A DNA stretch of 64,000 bases from Paracoccaceae bacterium (GTDB taxonomy: Bacteria > Pseudomonadota > Alphaproteobacteria > Rhodobacterales > Rhodobacteraceae): NCBI GenBank assembly GCA_026989355.1, contig JALSJM010000010.1:1-64000 (forward strand), in the 5' to 3' direction. The notes beneath the pieces were generated by a model that saw only the letters and a list, made by a program, of their open reading frames with translations, did no database searches and was not told the DNA's origin. Shown piece after piece: positions 8,136 to 16,118 of the stretch. Each line of letters starts with the position of its first letter. The first letter of the stretch is position 1. Both the position numbers and the translations under genes were made by a program.

Positions 8136-9169
8136 CCCTCGAATACCTCGGGCAGAGCGCGTGGCGGGCGCATCAGCCACTGCGGCACCGGCAAACCCCT
8201 TTCGCGCAGGAAGGCGGGGTTGTAGAGCTTCGACTGATAGCGCGTGCCGTAATCGGCCAGCACGGTAACAATGGTATGACCCGGCCCCATTTCACGCGCC
8301 ATGCGGATGGCCCCGGCGATGTTGATGCCCGACGAGCCGCCCAGCACCATGCCTTCGTGCTCGGCCAGATCAAAAAGAACCGGCAGCGCCTCGGTATCGG
8401 GAACGCACCAGGCCATGTCCACCGCCAGCCCTTCCAGATTGCCGGTGATGCGCACCTGGCCGATGCCTTCCGTGATCGAGCTTCCTTCGGATTGCAGCGT
8501 CCCCCTGGTGTAATGGCTGTAAAGCGCAGCGCCTTCCGGGTCGGCCAGACCGATCTTCACATCCGGCTTGCGATCCCTCAGGCCCATGGCCACACCCGCC
8601 AGCGTGCCGCCGGTGCCGACCGCACAGACGAAACCGTCCACCCGTCCGCCGGTCTGCTCCCAGATCTCGGGGGCGGTACTGTCGATATGGGCTTGCCGGT
8701 TGGCGGTATTGTCGAACTGGTTGGCCCAGACCGCACCGGCGGGTTCGGACTGCGCCAGCCGCTCGGCCAGCCGGCGCGAGTAATGCACGAAATTGTCGGG
8801 GTTGCGATAGGGCACGGCCGGCACCTGGACAAGCTCGGCCCCCGCAAGGCGAAGCATGTCCTTCTTTTCCCGGCTCTGGGTCTCGGGGATCACGATCACC
8901 GAGCGAAAGCCCATCGACGCCCCCACCAGCGCCAGCCCTATGCCGGTATTGCCTGCGGTGCCCTCGACAATCGTGCCGCCAGGGCCAAGAGCACCGCGCG
9001 CCACCGCATCGCGAATGATCCACAGCGCCGCGCGATCCTTGACCGACTGGCCGGGGTTCATGAATTCGGCCTTGCCGAGAATTTCACAGCCGGTTTCCTC
9101 GCTGGCACGGCGCAGGCGCACAAGCGGCGTGTTGCCCACAAGGGCGGCAAGATCGGGCGCGGCAGACAT
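8132..9169 (-). CDS. cysK: Cysteine synthase A (O-acetylserine sulfhydrylase)
   Basis: 345 residues, PLP fold type II. LVGNTPLVRL at the start, NPGQSVKDRAA with the PLP lysine, EGTAGNTGIGLA and the phosphate-binding GTGGTLAG are all present. The enzyme makes cysteine from O-acetylserine and sulfide. It lies 52 bp downstream of trgB. In Rhodobacter sphaeroides trgA, trgB and cysK form a locus that contributes to high tellurite resistance, probably through the thiol pool, and the same order is seen here. The downstream mscS start overlaps this stop. Confidence 0.93.
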   Translation of the reverse strand: MSAAPDLAALVGNTPLVRLRRASEETGCEILGKAEFMNPGQSVKDRAALWIIRDAVARGALGPGGTIVEGTAGNTGIGLALVGASMGFRSVIVIPETQSREKKDMLRLAGAELVQVPAVPYRNPDNFVHYSRRLAERLAQSEPAGAVWANQFDNTANRQAHIDSTAPEIWEQTGGRVDGFVCAVGTGGTLAGVAMGLRDRKPDVKIGLADPEGAALYSHYTRGTLQSEGSSITEGIGQVRITGNLEGLAVDMAWCVPDTEALPVLFDLAEHEGMVLGGSSGINIAGAIRMAREMGPGHTIVTVLADYGTRYQSKLYNPAFLRERGLPVPQWLMRPPRALPEVFEG

Positions 9170-9221
9170 CGGCTTTCCTTTCCTGTCCTCTCTCCCTGTC
9201 TAGGTTCTTGGCGATGAAACC

Positions 9222-10373
9222 TCAATCGGCTTCTGTGCGCAGGGCATCGCGGTGGCGGGCCAGCCAATGCGCGGCCAGCACCAGCGGGCTGTTGTCGATC
9301 TCGAAACTGTCGATCAGTTCCATCAGACGGGCAAACGGGATGACGTGACGGCGGATATCCTCGTGTTCGGCGGCGACCCCGCCGGTGTTCCGGTGCAGCC
9401 CGGCGCTGTCACACAATCCGAGATAGATGTAATGATACTCGCTCGAACAGCCCGGCGAGGGATAGCTCTGCGAGATCGGAAGCAGCCGCTCAAGCGCCAG
9501 GCCGGTTTCCTCGGCGGTTTCCCGGCGCGCCGCCTCGGGCGGCGTTTCACCCAGATCGACATGGCCCGCCACCGGCTCGAGCGACCACGGGTACCGCGCG
9601 CCACGCGCATGGGGCCCCGGGCGGAACTGCTCTACCAGAACCACCCGATCGCGCTTCGGATCATAGGGCAGCACGATCACCGCGTCGAAGCCGGCAAAGA
9701 CCGCCCGTTCGACGATACCGCTGAACCCGCCCTCAAAGCGGCGAAACTGCAGCCGATGCTCCTGCATGGCAAAGAAATTGCTGTAGGGCCAGGAACGGGC
9801 AAGCACCTTCACGTCGCTGCGCGTCATCTCGCGGCCCAGAGTCGGCTTCCGGCCCTGTCGCCAACCGCGCTGGAAGGCCGCAGCGCGGTTCAGGATCATC
9901 GGCATCCGGCGGGCAAGCGTGGGGCCGTCGGTCGCGGGATAACCGGCCATGGCCTCGTCCACCGCATGGCGGGCCAGCACACCCCAGGCCGCCAGCCACC
10001 TTTCGGAGTGCCACGGTCGGGTATCTTCTGCCACGCCTTGCGGCGCCGACCAGCTTTGCGCCGTAACCGCCCCCCCGTTTCCTGTCGTGGCAACTCCGGC
10101 AGGGTAGGCCTGCACCATCATTGTCTCGAACCCCAGGCCGCCGGTCAGAAACTCGATCCGCGCGCCAAGGGCGTCATCGACACGCAGCAAAAGCCCTGCG
10201 GCCCCGCTGCCCGGCCGCGAAACGAGACATGCCGCAAACGGCCCCGGGCCGGCACCGATGACGTGATCGGGCACCACCGCGGGGCCCAGATCGAGCCCGT
10301 CTGCCGAACGACCAAGCACCCTTTCAAGAAGCGGCACCCAGCCCAGGGGCCCGTAACAGAACAGGTTTTTCAT
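9222..10373 (-). CDS. trgB: TrgB: GGCT-like domain fused to a NUDIX (ADP-ribose pyrophosphatase-type) hydrolase
   Basis: 383 residues in two parts. Residues 1-~140 start FCYGPLGWVPLLERVLG and look like a gamma-glutamylcyclotransferase/AIG2-type fold. The C-terminal part (~190-375) is a NUDIX hydrolase with a full Nudix box: GETPPEAARRETAEETGL gives the Gx5Ex7REUxEExGU pattern. The family hydrolyses ADP-ribose or related nucleoside diphosphates. Order trgA-trgB-cysK identifies it as TrgB of the Rhodobacter tellurite-resistance locus. The biochemical link to tellurite is not evident from sequence. Only 12 bp separate it from trgA, so they are co-transcribed. Confidence 0.85.
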   Translation of the reverse strand: MKNLFCYGPLGWVPLLERVLGRSADGLDLGPAVVPDHVIGAGPGPFAACLVSRPGSGAAGLLLRVDDALGARIEFLTGGLGFETMMVQAYPAGVATTGNGGAVTAQSWSAPQGVAEDTRPWHSERWLAAWGVLARHAVDEAMAGYPATDGPTLARRMPMILNRAAAFQRGWRQGRKPTLGREMTRSDVKVLARSWPYSNFFAMQEHRLQFRRFEGGFSGIVERAVFAGFDAVIVLPYDPKRDRVVLVEQFRPGPHARGARYPWSLEPVAGHVDLGETPPEAARRETAEETGLALERLLPISQSYPSPGCSSEYHYIYLGLCDSAGLHRNTGGVAAEHEDIRRHVIPFARLMELIDSFEIDNSPLVLAAHWLARHRDALRTEAD

Positions 10374-10385
10374 GCCTGCATGGAA

Positions 10386-10826
10386 TCACGGCCAGCGGCG
10401 CGCCGCAAGCTCGGTCAGCCAGCCACCCAGGATTCCGCCCACCACCAGCGTGCCGATCACCGACGGGACCACGATCAGTTGTCCGTAGTCAAGCGCGATC
10501 TCGAACACGCCGACCACCGCCTGGAAAGGATCGTCATATGACTTGCGCATCGACAGCTTCACCATCTGCATGATCGAGTAGACCAGAAGCGCCCAGAAAA
10601 CCATGCTCGCCGCGGTGGTCAGCCCTCCGCCAATGGCGGTGCGCAGCCCTTCTCCGGCACGCGGTCCCATCACTGTCCAGCCCGCAACAAGGCCGATCAG
10701 CAGATTTCCTTCCGCAAACAATTTCGTTGGCGTGCCTTCGGGCAGCAACGGTATGATCAGCCCCGAGGTAAACCAGGCAAGCGCCGCAAAGAACAGACCG
10801 CCTATCAATTTTGCAGCAGTGGGCAT
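10386..10826 (-). CDS. trgA: TrgA family membrane protein
   Basis: 146 residues with about four membrane segments (LIGGLFFAALAWFTSGLIIP, LLIGLVAGWTVMG, ASMVFWALLVYSIMQMV and VVPSVIGTLVVGGILGGWL). It heads trgA-trgB-cysK. ATG 10826 is preferred to the frame's first Met at 10850 because AGGAG lies about 8 bases before it. Genetic work in R. sphaeroides tied trgAB to tellurite resistance; its molecular action is unknown. Confidence 0.85.
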   Translation of the reverse strand: MPTAAKLIGGLFFAALAWFTSGLIIPLLPEGTPTKLFAEGNLLIGLVAGWTVMGPRAGEGLRTAIGGGLTTAASMVFWALLVYSIMQMVKLSMRKSYDDPFQAVVGVFEIALDYGQLIVVPSVIGTLVVGGILGGWLTELAARRWP

Positions 10827-11125
10827 CGGAAACTCCTGTCTGGGGTGCACGCTGTCTCCGTGTCGTGCAATGTGTCATGCAATCCTGTGATTGCTGTCCC
10901 CTTTCATGCCAGAACATGCCTGCAAAATCATCATTTCCGGCCTGCCGAAGACGGTTTTGCGGTGTTCTGTGCTGTTTGCACCCCAGTCTTGACCCTGAAC
11001 GCGAACAATGCGGGAACGCCCGGTTAATCGTTGGTTGACAGGAAACAGCTGCCAACGACTGCAGGAGGGGGCCGGGGGGAATCACGGGGGCGAGCACGGA
11101 CGGGGACCGGATCAGCGAATGCCTG
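10827..11125. other. Upstream region of the trg locus
   Basis: About 300 bp between the trgA start and the stop of the class V aminotransferase gene, both on the minus strand. No gene is visible. It must hold the trgA promoter. I found no clear -35/-10 pair and no FNR-type (TTGAT-N4-ATCAA) site. Confidence 0.4.
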
Positions 11126-12382
11126 TCAGAGAACCCGGTCAAGCGCCCCGATCAGTTTGGCAATCTCCTCGGGCGTGGTGTAATGCACGAAGCTGAGCCT
11201 GAGCACACCCTTTGCCGGATCGATCCCCACGCCTTCAAGCGCCCGCACCGCATAGAAGTCACCGCCTCCCGCCATGATCCCGAGAGGGGCAAGGCGGGCG
11301 GCCAGTTCCTCGCCCGGAGCGGCGGCCTCGATGGCGATGGTGGGCGCACGACCAGTGGCCTGTGCGGGGCCAAGCAGGCGCAGATCGTTACGGCCCTGAA
11401 GAAAATTGAGCAGCGGCGCCATGAGGCGGATTTCATGAGCGCGCATCAGATCATGCACTGCCCGCGCCCGGGCCGCGGGCGGTGCGGCGGAAGACATGAC
11501 CGGCCCGCCTTTGGCGGCAAAATGGTGAACGTAAAGCTCGTCCAGGTAATCGGCCATGCCGGCCGCGGCCGCCACCTGGGCATGATCGGGGCCGGCAGGG
11601 GTGAAGCGCTTGGCGGGATCGCCGGCGTTGAACCAGTGGCCCTGGGCAGGCAGCACCCCGGCCAGGGCACGACGGATCACCATCAGCCCCTGATGGGGGC
11701 CGTATGTCTTGTAGGCCGAAAACAGGTATATATCGGCCCCGAGCGCCCCTACATCGGGCAGGCCGTGAGGCACATATGACACCCCGTCAACACAAGACCA
11801 CGCCCCGGCGGCGCGCACCCGCGCGCAGATCGTCGCCACGTCGTTGATCTCGCCCACCACGTTCGAGCAATGGGGGAAGCACACCAGCCTGACCCGCGTA
11901 TCGAGCAGGCGTTCGAGATCGGCAATGTCGAGGTGGCCGGTTTCCGGGTCCATCCGCCATTCGCGGATATCGAACCCCTCGTGGCCAAGCCGCCGCCATG
12001 GACCGGAATTGGCCTCGTGATCCTGGTTAGTGACGATGATCGCATCACCGGGCTTCAGATGGCGGCGGAAGGCCTGGGCCAGAACATAGGTGTTCTGAGT
12101 GGTTGAGGGGCCGAAGGAAAGCTCGTCCTCTTCAACCCCCAGAAGCGCCGCCAGGCGGGTGCGGGCCTCGTCCATCTCTTCTCCGGCAAGGCGGCTGGCC
12201 GCATAGGGCGCATGGGGCTGCACCTTGCGACTGCGGTAGAAGCGGCAAAGGCGTTCGATCACCGGAGCGCAGGCATAGCTGCCGCCGGCGTTCTCGAAAA
12301 AGGCCTGCCCCGCCAGCGAAGGCTCGGCAAAGGCGGGAAAGTGGCTGCGAACGAATTTCGTATCCAGCTGGGGTTGCATCAT
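11126..12382 (-). CDS. Class V aminotransferase, cysteine-desulfurase-like subfamily
   Basis: 418 residues. FFENAGGSYACAPV near residue 30, FGPSTTQNTY, VTNQDHEANSGPWRRL, FPHCSNVVGEIN and FSAYKTYGPHQG (PLP lysine) follow the order of NifS/SufS/CsdA-like class V enzymes. It belongs to a branch whose substrate is unsettled. Start: ATGATG at 12382/12379 follows GAGGAGAAG, a strong ribosome site; the longer frame to 12421 has none. It stands alone, with no suf or isc gene next to it. Cysteine desulfurase activity is possible but unproven. Confidence 0.75.
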   Translation of the reverse strand: MMQPQLDTKFVRSHFPAFAEPSLAGQAFFENAGGSYACAPVIERLCRFYRSRKVQPHAPYAASRLAGEEMDEARTRLAALLGVEEDELSFGPSTTQNTYVLAQAFRRHLKPGDAIIVTNQDHEANSGPWRRLGHEGFDIREWRMDPETGHLDIADLERLLDTRVRLVCFPHCSNVVGEINDVATICARVRAAGAWSCVDGVSYVPHGLPDVGALGADIYLFSAYKTYGPHQGLMVIRRALAGVLPAQGHWFNAGDPAKRFTPAGPDHAQVAAAAGMADYLDELYVHHFAAKGGPVMSSAAPPAARARAVHDLMRAHEIRLMAPLLNFLQGRNDLRLLGPAQATGRAPTIAIEAAAPGEELAARLAPLGIMAGGGDFYAVRALEGVGIDPAKGVLRLSFVHYTTPEEIAKLIGALDRVL

Positions 12383-12579
12383 TTCTTCTCCTCGGCTCGG
12401 CCCGGCGGCAAGGCGCCCCAAATCACGCAGAGCGCCTGTCGCGCTCCGACCCCACGGCCGCAGGCCACCCCAGCGGACGAGCGGGCGGAAGCCGGAAAAG
12501 ACACCACGCCATTACCGGCCATGTCCGCCCCATTGCCCACCCCCGGAAGACAAGCGGCAGGCGGGGGGGGTGGCAGGGC

Positions 12580-13575
12580 TCAGGCATTCACGTCAACCAC
12601 CACCCGGCCCCTGACCCTGCCCTTCAGGATATCGCGGCCAAGCTCGGGCAGGTCGGCCAGAGTGGCCGGCCGGATCATGGATTCCAGCTTTTCCATGGGC
12701 AGATCGCGAGCGATGCGTTCCCAGGCGCGCAGGCGGGCCTCATAGGGGGCATGCACGCTGTCGATCCCCAGAAGATTGACGCCGCGCAGCAGGAAGGGAA
12801 TGACGGTGGTGTGAAGCTCCGCCCCCCCCGCCAGGCCGACAGCCGCGGCCGAACAGCCGTATTTCAGCTGTGCCAGCACACGGGCCAGCATCACGCCGCC
12901 CACGGCATCGACGCATCCCGCCCAGGTTTCGCGTTCGAGCGGCCGCCTCGAAGGCGCGTTCAGTTCTTCGCGCGCCACGATGGTGCTGGCACCGAGCCCC
13001 TTCAGATAGTCGGCGGTTTCCGGGCGCCCGGTGACGGCCGCCACCTCGTGCCCGAGGCTGGCCAGGATCGCCGTTGCCACCGAGCCCACGCCACCCGCGG
13101 CACCGGTTACCAGCACCGGGCCCTGCCCCGGCTTCAGCCCGTGATCCTCAAGCGCGAGGATCGCCAGCATGGCACTGAGCCCCGCCGTTCCCACCGCCAT
13201 CGCGTTGCGGGTGCTCATCCCCTCGGGCACAGGCACCAGCCAATCGGCCTTCACGCGCGCCTTCTGGGCGAAGCCTCCCCAATGGATCTCGCCCACACGC
13301 CAGCCGCCGAGCAGCACCTTGGCGCCCGGCCTGTAGCGCGGATCGGCGCTTTCCTCGACGGTGCCGGCGAAATCCACCCCCGGCACATGCGGCCAGCTCT
13401 TTACCAGCCGGCCGCCGTCGGCTCGCATGCACAGGCCGTCCTTGTAATTGAGGGTGGAATATTCCACCGCCACGGTGACATCGCCTTCGGGAAGCTGATC
13501 CTCGCGCAGCTCCTTCACGGCGACCGAAACCTCTTCATCGCTGTCCTTCTCAACGACCAGGGCCCTGAATGTCAT
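12580..13575 (-). CDS. acuI: AcuI-type NADPH-dependent acrylyl-CoA reductase (MDR family)
   Basis: 331 residues, zinc-free medium-chain reductase of the YhdH/AcuI group. NYKDGLCMRADGGRL and PHVPGVDFAGTVEES lie in the catalytic domain; the nucleotide motif is VTGAAGGVGSVATAIL. AcuI reduces acryloyl-CoA to propionyl-CoA in DMSP/acrylate or 3-hydroxypropionate metabolism. ATG 13575 has GAGGAG about 7 bases upstream and is preferred to the GTG three codons earlier. It starts 5 bp after the acyl-CoA dehydrogenase gene. Family is certain; the exact substrate is inferred. Confidence 0.75.
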   Translation of the reverse strand: MTFRALVVEKDSDEEVSVAVKELREDQLPEGDVTVAVEYSTLNYKDGLCMRADGGRLVKSWPHVPGVDFAGTVEESADPRYRPGAKVLLGGWRVGEIHWGGFAQKARVKADWLVPVPEGMSTRNAMAVGTAGLSAMLAILALEDHGLKPGQGPVLVTGAAGGVGSVATAILASLGHEVAAVTGRPETADYLKGLGASTIVAREELNAPSRRPLERETWAGCVDAVGGVMLARVLAQLKYGCSAAAVGLAGGAELHTTVIPFLLRGVNLLGIDSVHAPYEARLRAWERIARDLPMEKLESMIRPATLADLPELGRDILKGRVRGRVVVDVNA

Positions 13576-13580
13576 GGCTT

Positions 13581-14753
13581 TCACTCCTCTTCATATCCTT
13601 TCGGAATCGGCAGATCGGGCAGCTCCCGCGCCCGCTTCTGCAACGCGCGGCCAATCACCACCCGGCTGATTTCGGTAGTGCCGTCAACGATCCGCAGCAT
13701 CTGGGCCAGGCGCGACAGGCGATCCATGCCATATTGCTTCAGCAGCCCCGAACCGCCCAGCACCTGGGTGCAGCTTTCCACCGCCGCCAGCGCCGCATCG
13801 GGCACGAAGCGCTTGGCATGGGCCGCCATCAGCGGGCCGTTCTCGCCTCCGAGAGCCTCCGCGGCAGCCCGGTAGAGCAGGCGCGAAGCTTCAAGATTGG
13901 TGGCCACATCCCCGAGCATCCACTGGATGCCCTCGAGATCAAGGTTCACCCCGCCGAACATCCGCCGCCGCGCGGCATAGGAAAGCGCCGTATCAAGTGC
14001 CGTTTCCATCAGTCCGCAGCACCCCGCGGCAATTGAAACGCGGGCGATGTCGATCGCCATCAACGCCCCCTGCAGCCCCTGCCCGGGCGGCAGGATGATG
14101 TTTTCCTCGGGCACCGTCACCCGATCAAGATGCATGTCGGCCAGCGGCAGGAAAGCGTATGAAGGCGTTTCATAACGCGGCCCGAAGGAAAGACCCGGCG
14201 TATCCTTCGGTATGGCGATCATTGCCATGTCCTTGTGGCCGGGCCGGTCGGAGGTCTTGACCACGGTCAGATAGACATCGGCCTCGGCCGCAAGGCTGAC
14301 CCAGGCCTTCTTGCCCGAGATCGTCCAGGTACCGTCGCCGTTGATCCGGGCGCGGGTGCGCATGTTGGCCGCATCCGAACCCGACTGCGGCTCGGTCAGT
14401 GAAAAATTGGCCAGCCTGCGGCCTGCCGTCAGATCGCGCGCCCATTTTTCCCTGAAGGATTCGGTGCCGAACCCACACACCGCATAGGTGCAGATGTTGT
14501 GCATGGAAAGGGCAAAGGCATAGGCACCATCGCCCTTGCCAAGCTCTTCGTAAACGCGGATGCCCTCGGCAAGCGGCAGCCCCTGCCCTCCCCATTCCTC
14601 GGGCGCATAAAGCCCCGTCAGCCCCAGTGCCCCGGCGCTGTCCGAAGCCGCCCGTGGCCATTTTCCCGTCTCGTTCCAGGTATCCACCTCGGGCCGGATC
14701 ACCGTATCGGTGTGCTGGCGTGCGTGTTTCAGGATCTTTTCGATATCGGCCAT
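13581..14753 (-). CDS. Acyl-CoA dehydrogenase
   Basis: 390 residues, FAD-dependent. The N-terminal helical domain includes LGLTGLYAPEEWGGQGLPL. The first signature is FSLTEPQSGSDAANMRTRA with TISGKKAWVSLAAEAD. The C-terminal helical domain contains QVLGGSGLLKQYGMDRLSR and RIVDGTTEISRVVIGRALQ. The position of the EGT glutamate of medium-chain enzymes reads DGT here, so the base may sit elsewhere, as in isovaleryl-type enzymes. The true start is ATG 14753; the frame stays open through the divergent regulator to 15776 but that part is not protein-like. Paired with acuI and opposite a GntR regulator, it should act in catabolism of a short acyl-CoA. Confidence 0.88.
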   Translation of the reverse strand: MADIEKILKHARQHTDTVIRPEVDTWNETGKWPRAASDSAGALGLTGLYAPEEWGGQGLPLAEGIRVYEELGKGDGAYAFALSMHNICTYAVCGFGTESFREKWARDLTAGRRLANFSLTEPQSGSDAANMRTRARINGDGTWTISGKKAWVSLAAEADVYLTVVKTSDRPGHKDMAMIAIPKDTPGLSFGPRYETPSYAFLPLADMHLDRVTVPEENIILPPGQGLQGALMAIDIARVSIAAGCCGLMETALDTALSYAARRRMFGGVNLDLEGIQWMLGDVATNLEASRLLYRAAAEALGGENGPLMAAHAKRFVPDAALAAVESCTQVLGGSGLLKQYGMDRLSRLAQMLRIVDGTTEISRVVIGRALQKRARELPDLPIPKGYEEE

Positions 14754-14843
14754 GATGCCCCCCCGTCCTTGCGGTTTCCGTCTTCCCGGTTTTGCGGAAT
14801 CGCCAAATGTCTTATATTTGAGGCAGTGTTGCCACAGCCGCAA

Positions 14844-14854
14844 TTGTCTGACAA
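14844..14854. promoter_or_regulatory. FadR-type GntR operator TTGTCTGACAA
   Basis: A perfect 11-bp palindrome, TTGTC-T-GACAA, in the 111-bp divergent region between the acyl-CoA dehydrogenase and the GntR gene. FCD-domain GntR regulators commonly bind TNGTCNNACNA-like sites. It ends 10 bases before the regulator ATG, so binding should repress the regulator's own transcript and perhaps the divergent pair. Function is inferred from pattern and place. Confidence 0.65.
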
Positions 14855-14864
14855 ATGAAATCTG

Positions 14865-15593
14865 ATGAAGACCGATCTTGAAACCAGCCGCGCGCTTTCG
14901 GTGCAGATCGCCGAGGCAATCCGCGATGCCATCATCAGCGGCACGCTGATCGTGGACGAACGCCTGCCCAGCGAAGCCGAGCTTGCGGCGAAATTCGGTG
15001 TTTCGCGGCCCACGGTGCGCGAGGCATTGAAGCGGCTGGCAGCGCAGAACCTGATCCGCACCCAGAGAGGCGCCAGCGGGGGGGCTTTCGTCAACCGTAT
15101 CACCTTCGAACAGGCGCATGGCCAGCAGATCACCACCTCGACCCTGCTGCTTTCGATGAACGACGTGGATTTCGAAACCGCCTGCGAGGCGCGCTTTGCC
15201 CTTGAACGGGCCTGTGTGCCGCTGGCCGCGCTGCGGCGCAAGGCGGCGCATCTTGCCAGGATGCGCGCCGAGATCGCCCGCCAGGCCCGCCCTGCCCTTT
15301 CCGACGAGGATTTCTGCGCCTCGGACGTGGCCTTTCACCGCGCGCTTGTGGATGGTGCCGGCAACCCGGTGCTTTCCTATCAGCTGGCCGGCGCCATCGA
15401 GGCGATCGAACCCCTGATGAACATGATCACCTTCACCGCACGCTCGCGCGAGCGCATCGTTGCCCTGCACGACCGCATCGCCGATGCGATCGAAGGCGGC
15501 AATCCGGAAGGTGCTGACAGCGCCCTTGCCGCGCTTGGCGACTACACGATCACCCTTGCCCGTAACGTGATGGAACGCCGCAGACGCATCTGA
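14865..15593 (+). CDS. GntR family transcriptional regulator, FadR/FCD subfamily
   Basis: 242 residues. The N-terminal winged helix (IAEAIRDAIISGTLIVDERL, then FGVSRPTVREALKRLAAQNL) is the GntR signature. Residues ~95-230 form an all-helical FCD ligand domain with the metal-type residues D and H in ASDVAFHRALVDGAGNPVL. It is divergent from the acyl-CoA dehydrogenase/acuI pair and has a consensus-like site just before its ATG, so it probably controls them in response to an organic acid or acyl-CoA. There is no strong Shine-Dalgarno sequence before the ATG. Confidence 0.9.
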   Translation: MKTDLETSRALSVQIAEAIRDAIISGTLIVDERLPSEAELAAKFGVSRPTVREALKRLAAQNLIRTQRGASGGAFVNRITFEQAHGQQITTSTLLLSMNDVDFETACEARFALERACVPLAALRRKAAHLARMRAEIARQARPALSDEDFCASDVAFHRALVDGAGNPVLSYQLAGAIEAIEPLMNMITFTARSRERIVALHDRIADAIEGGNPEGADSALAALGDYTITLARNVMERRRRI

Positions 15594-15652
15594 TGATCCC
15601 CCCGGCAGGGCCGAGGGGGCGCCGCCCCGCTCGTTTTCTTGCTCCACCCCCT

Positions 15653-15682
15653 TTGCAAACCCGCCCGCCGCGCTTATATATC
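15653..15682 (+). promoter_or_regulatory. Probable sigma-70-type promoter of tmRNA
   Basis: TTGCAA at 15653-15658 and an A+T block TTATATATC at 15674-15682, with 16-18 bases between depending on the register. It sits just before the first structured part of the tmRNA gene, in an otherwise very GC-rich stretch. Confidence 0.55.
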
Positions 15683-15686
15683 GGTT

Positions 15687-15998
15687 GTTCCTTCGGGAAC
15701 TATGGACATAAAGGCGCCCGTAATAAGCGGACCGGACCCGGGGGCGGTACCCGGCGGCTCCACCATTATCCTTCATCTGGGGATCATGGGGCCGAAACAG
15801 GATCGACGGCCGTGTAAAGGGGTTAGCTTTGTCCCGGTGCGAACCACCGTTATCGGTTCACCCAAGCTAGTTGCAAATGACAACAAAGCTCCGGTTGCTC
15901 TCGCTGCGTAAGCAGTGCGAAAAGCCGAAAAACTGAAGCCCTTGCGCCAGCAGCGCAAGGCGGGGTTCGCAGGCACCTGGCAACAGAAGCCTGCACTT
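15687..15998 (+). ncRNA. ssrA: tmRNA, circularly permuted two-piece form
   Basis: The acceptor piece comes first. It opens with hairpin GTTCC-TTCG-GGAAC (15687-15700) and ends with a T-arm and CGGCTCC-A-CCA at 15755-15765. A 22-base spacer (15766-15787) follows and is expected to be cut out. The coding piece starts GGGGCCGAAACAGGATCGAC at 15788; GGGGCCG pairs with CGGCTCC to rebuild the tRNA-like acceptor stem. The tag frame at 15873-15911 encodes ANDNKAPVALAA then TAA. Hairpin CCTTGCGC/GCGCAAGG (15942-15960) follows. It rescues stalled ribosomes and tags the nascent chain for ClpXP. Outer ends are approximate. Confidence 0.95.
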
Positions 15999-16007
15999 TT
16001 CATTTTT
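15969..16007 (+). terminator. Probable terminator or 3' processing hairpin of tmRNA
   Basis: GCAGGC (15969-15974) pairs with GCCTGC (15989-15994) across a 14-base loop and is followed by ACTTTTCATTTTT. The stem may also be the last helix of the mature coding piece. Confidence 0.5.
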
Positions 16008-16118
16008 CCCGCCACCGGCATCCCTTGCGGGGATCGGCCCGCAGAACGCAGCTGTCGCCTCTTCCCTTCGCCGCCAATTTGCCTATGCTTGGGCCAGTGG
16101 CAGCCCGGGAATGCGAAC

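Noticed and set aside
13581-15776. 731-codon minus-strand frame reaching beyond the acyl-CoA dehydrogenase
   Set aside because: The first ~340 codons lie antisense to the GntR gene and give no protein-like sequence. The family starts at ATG 14753.
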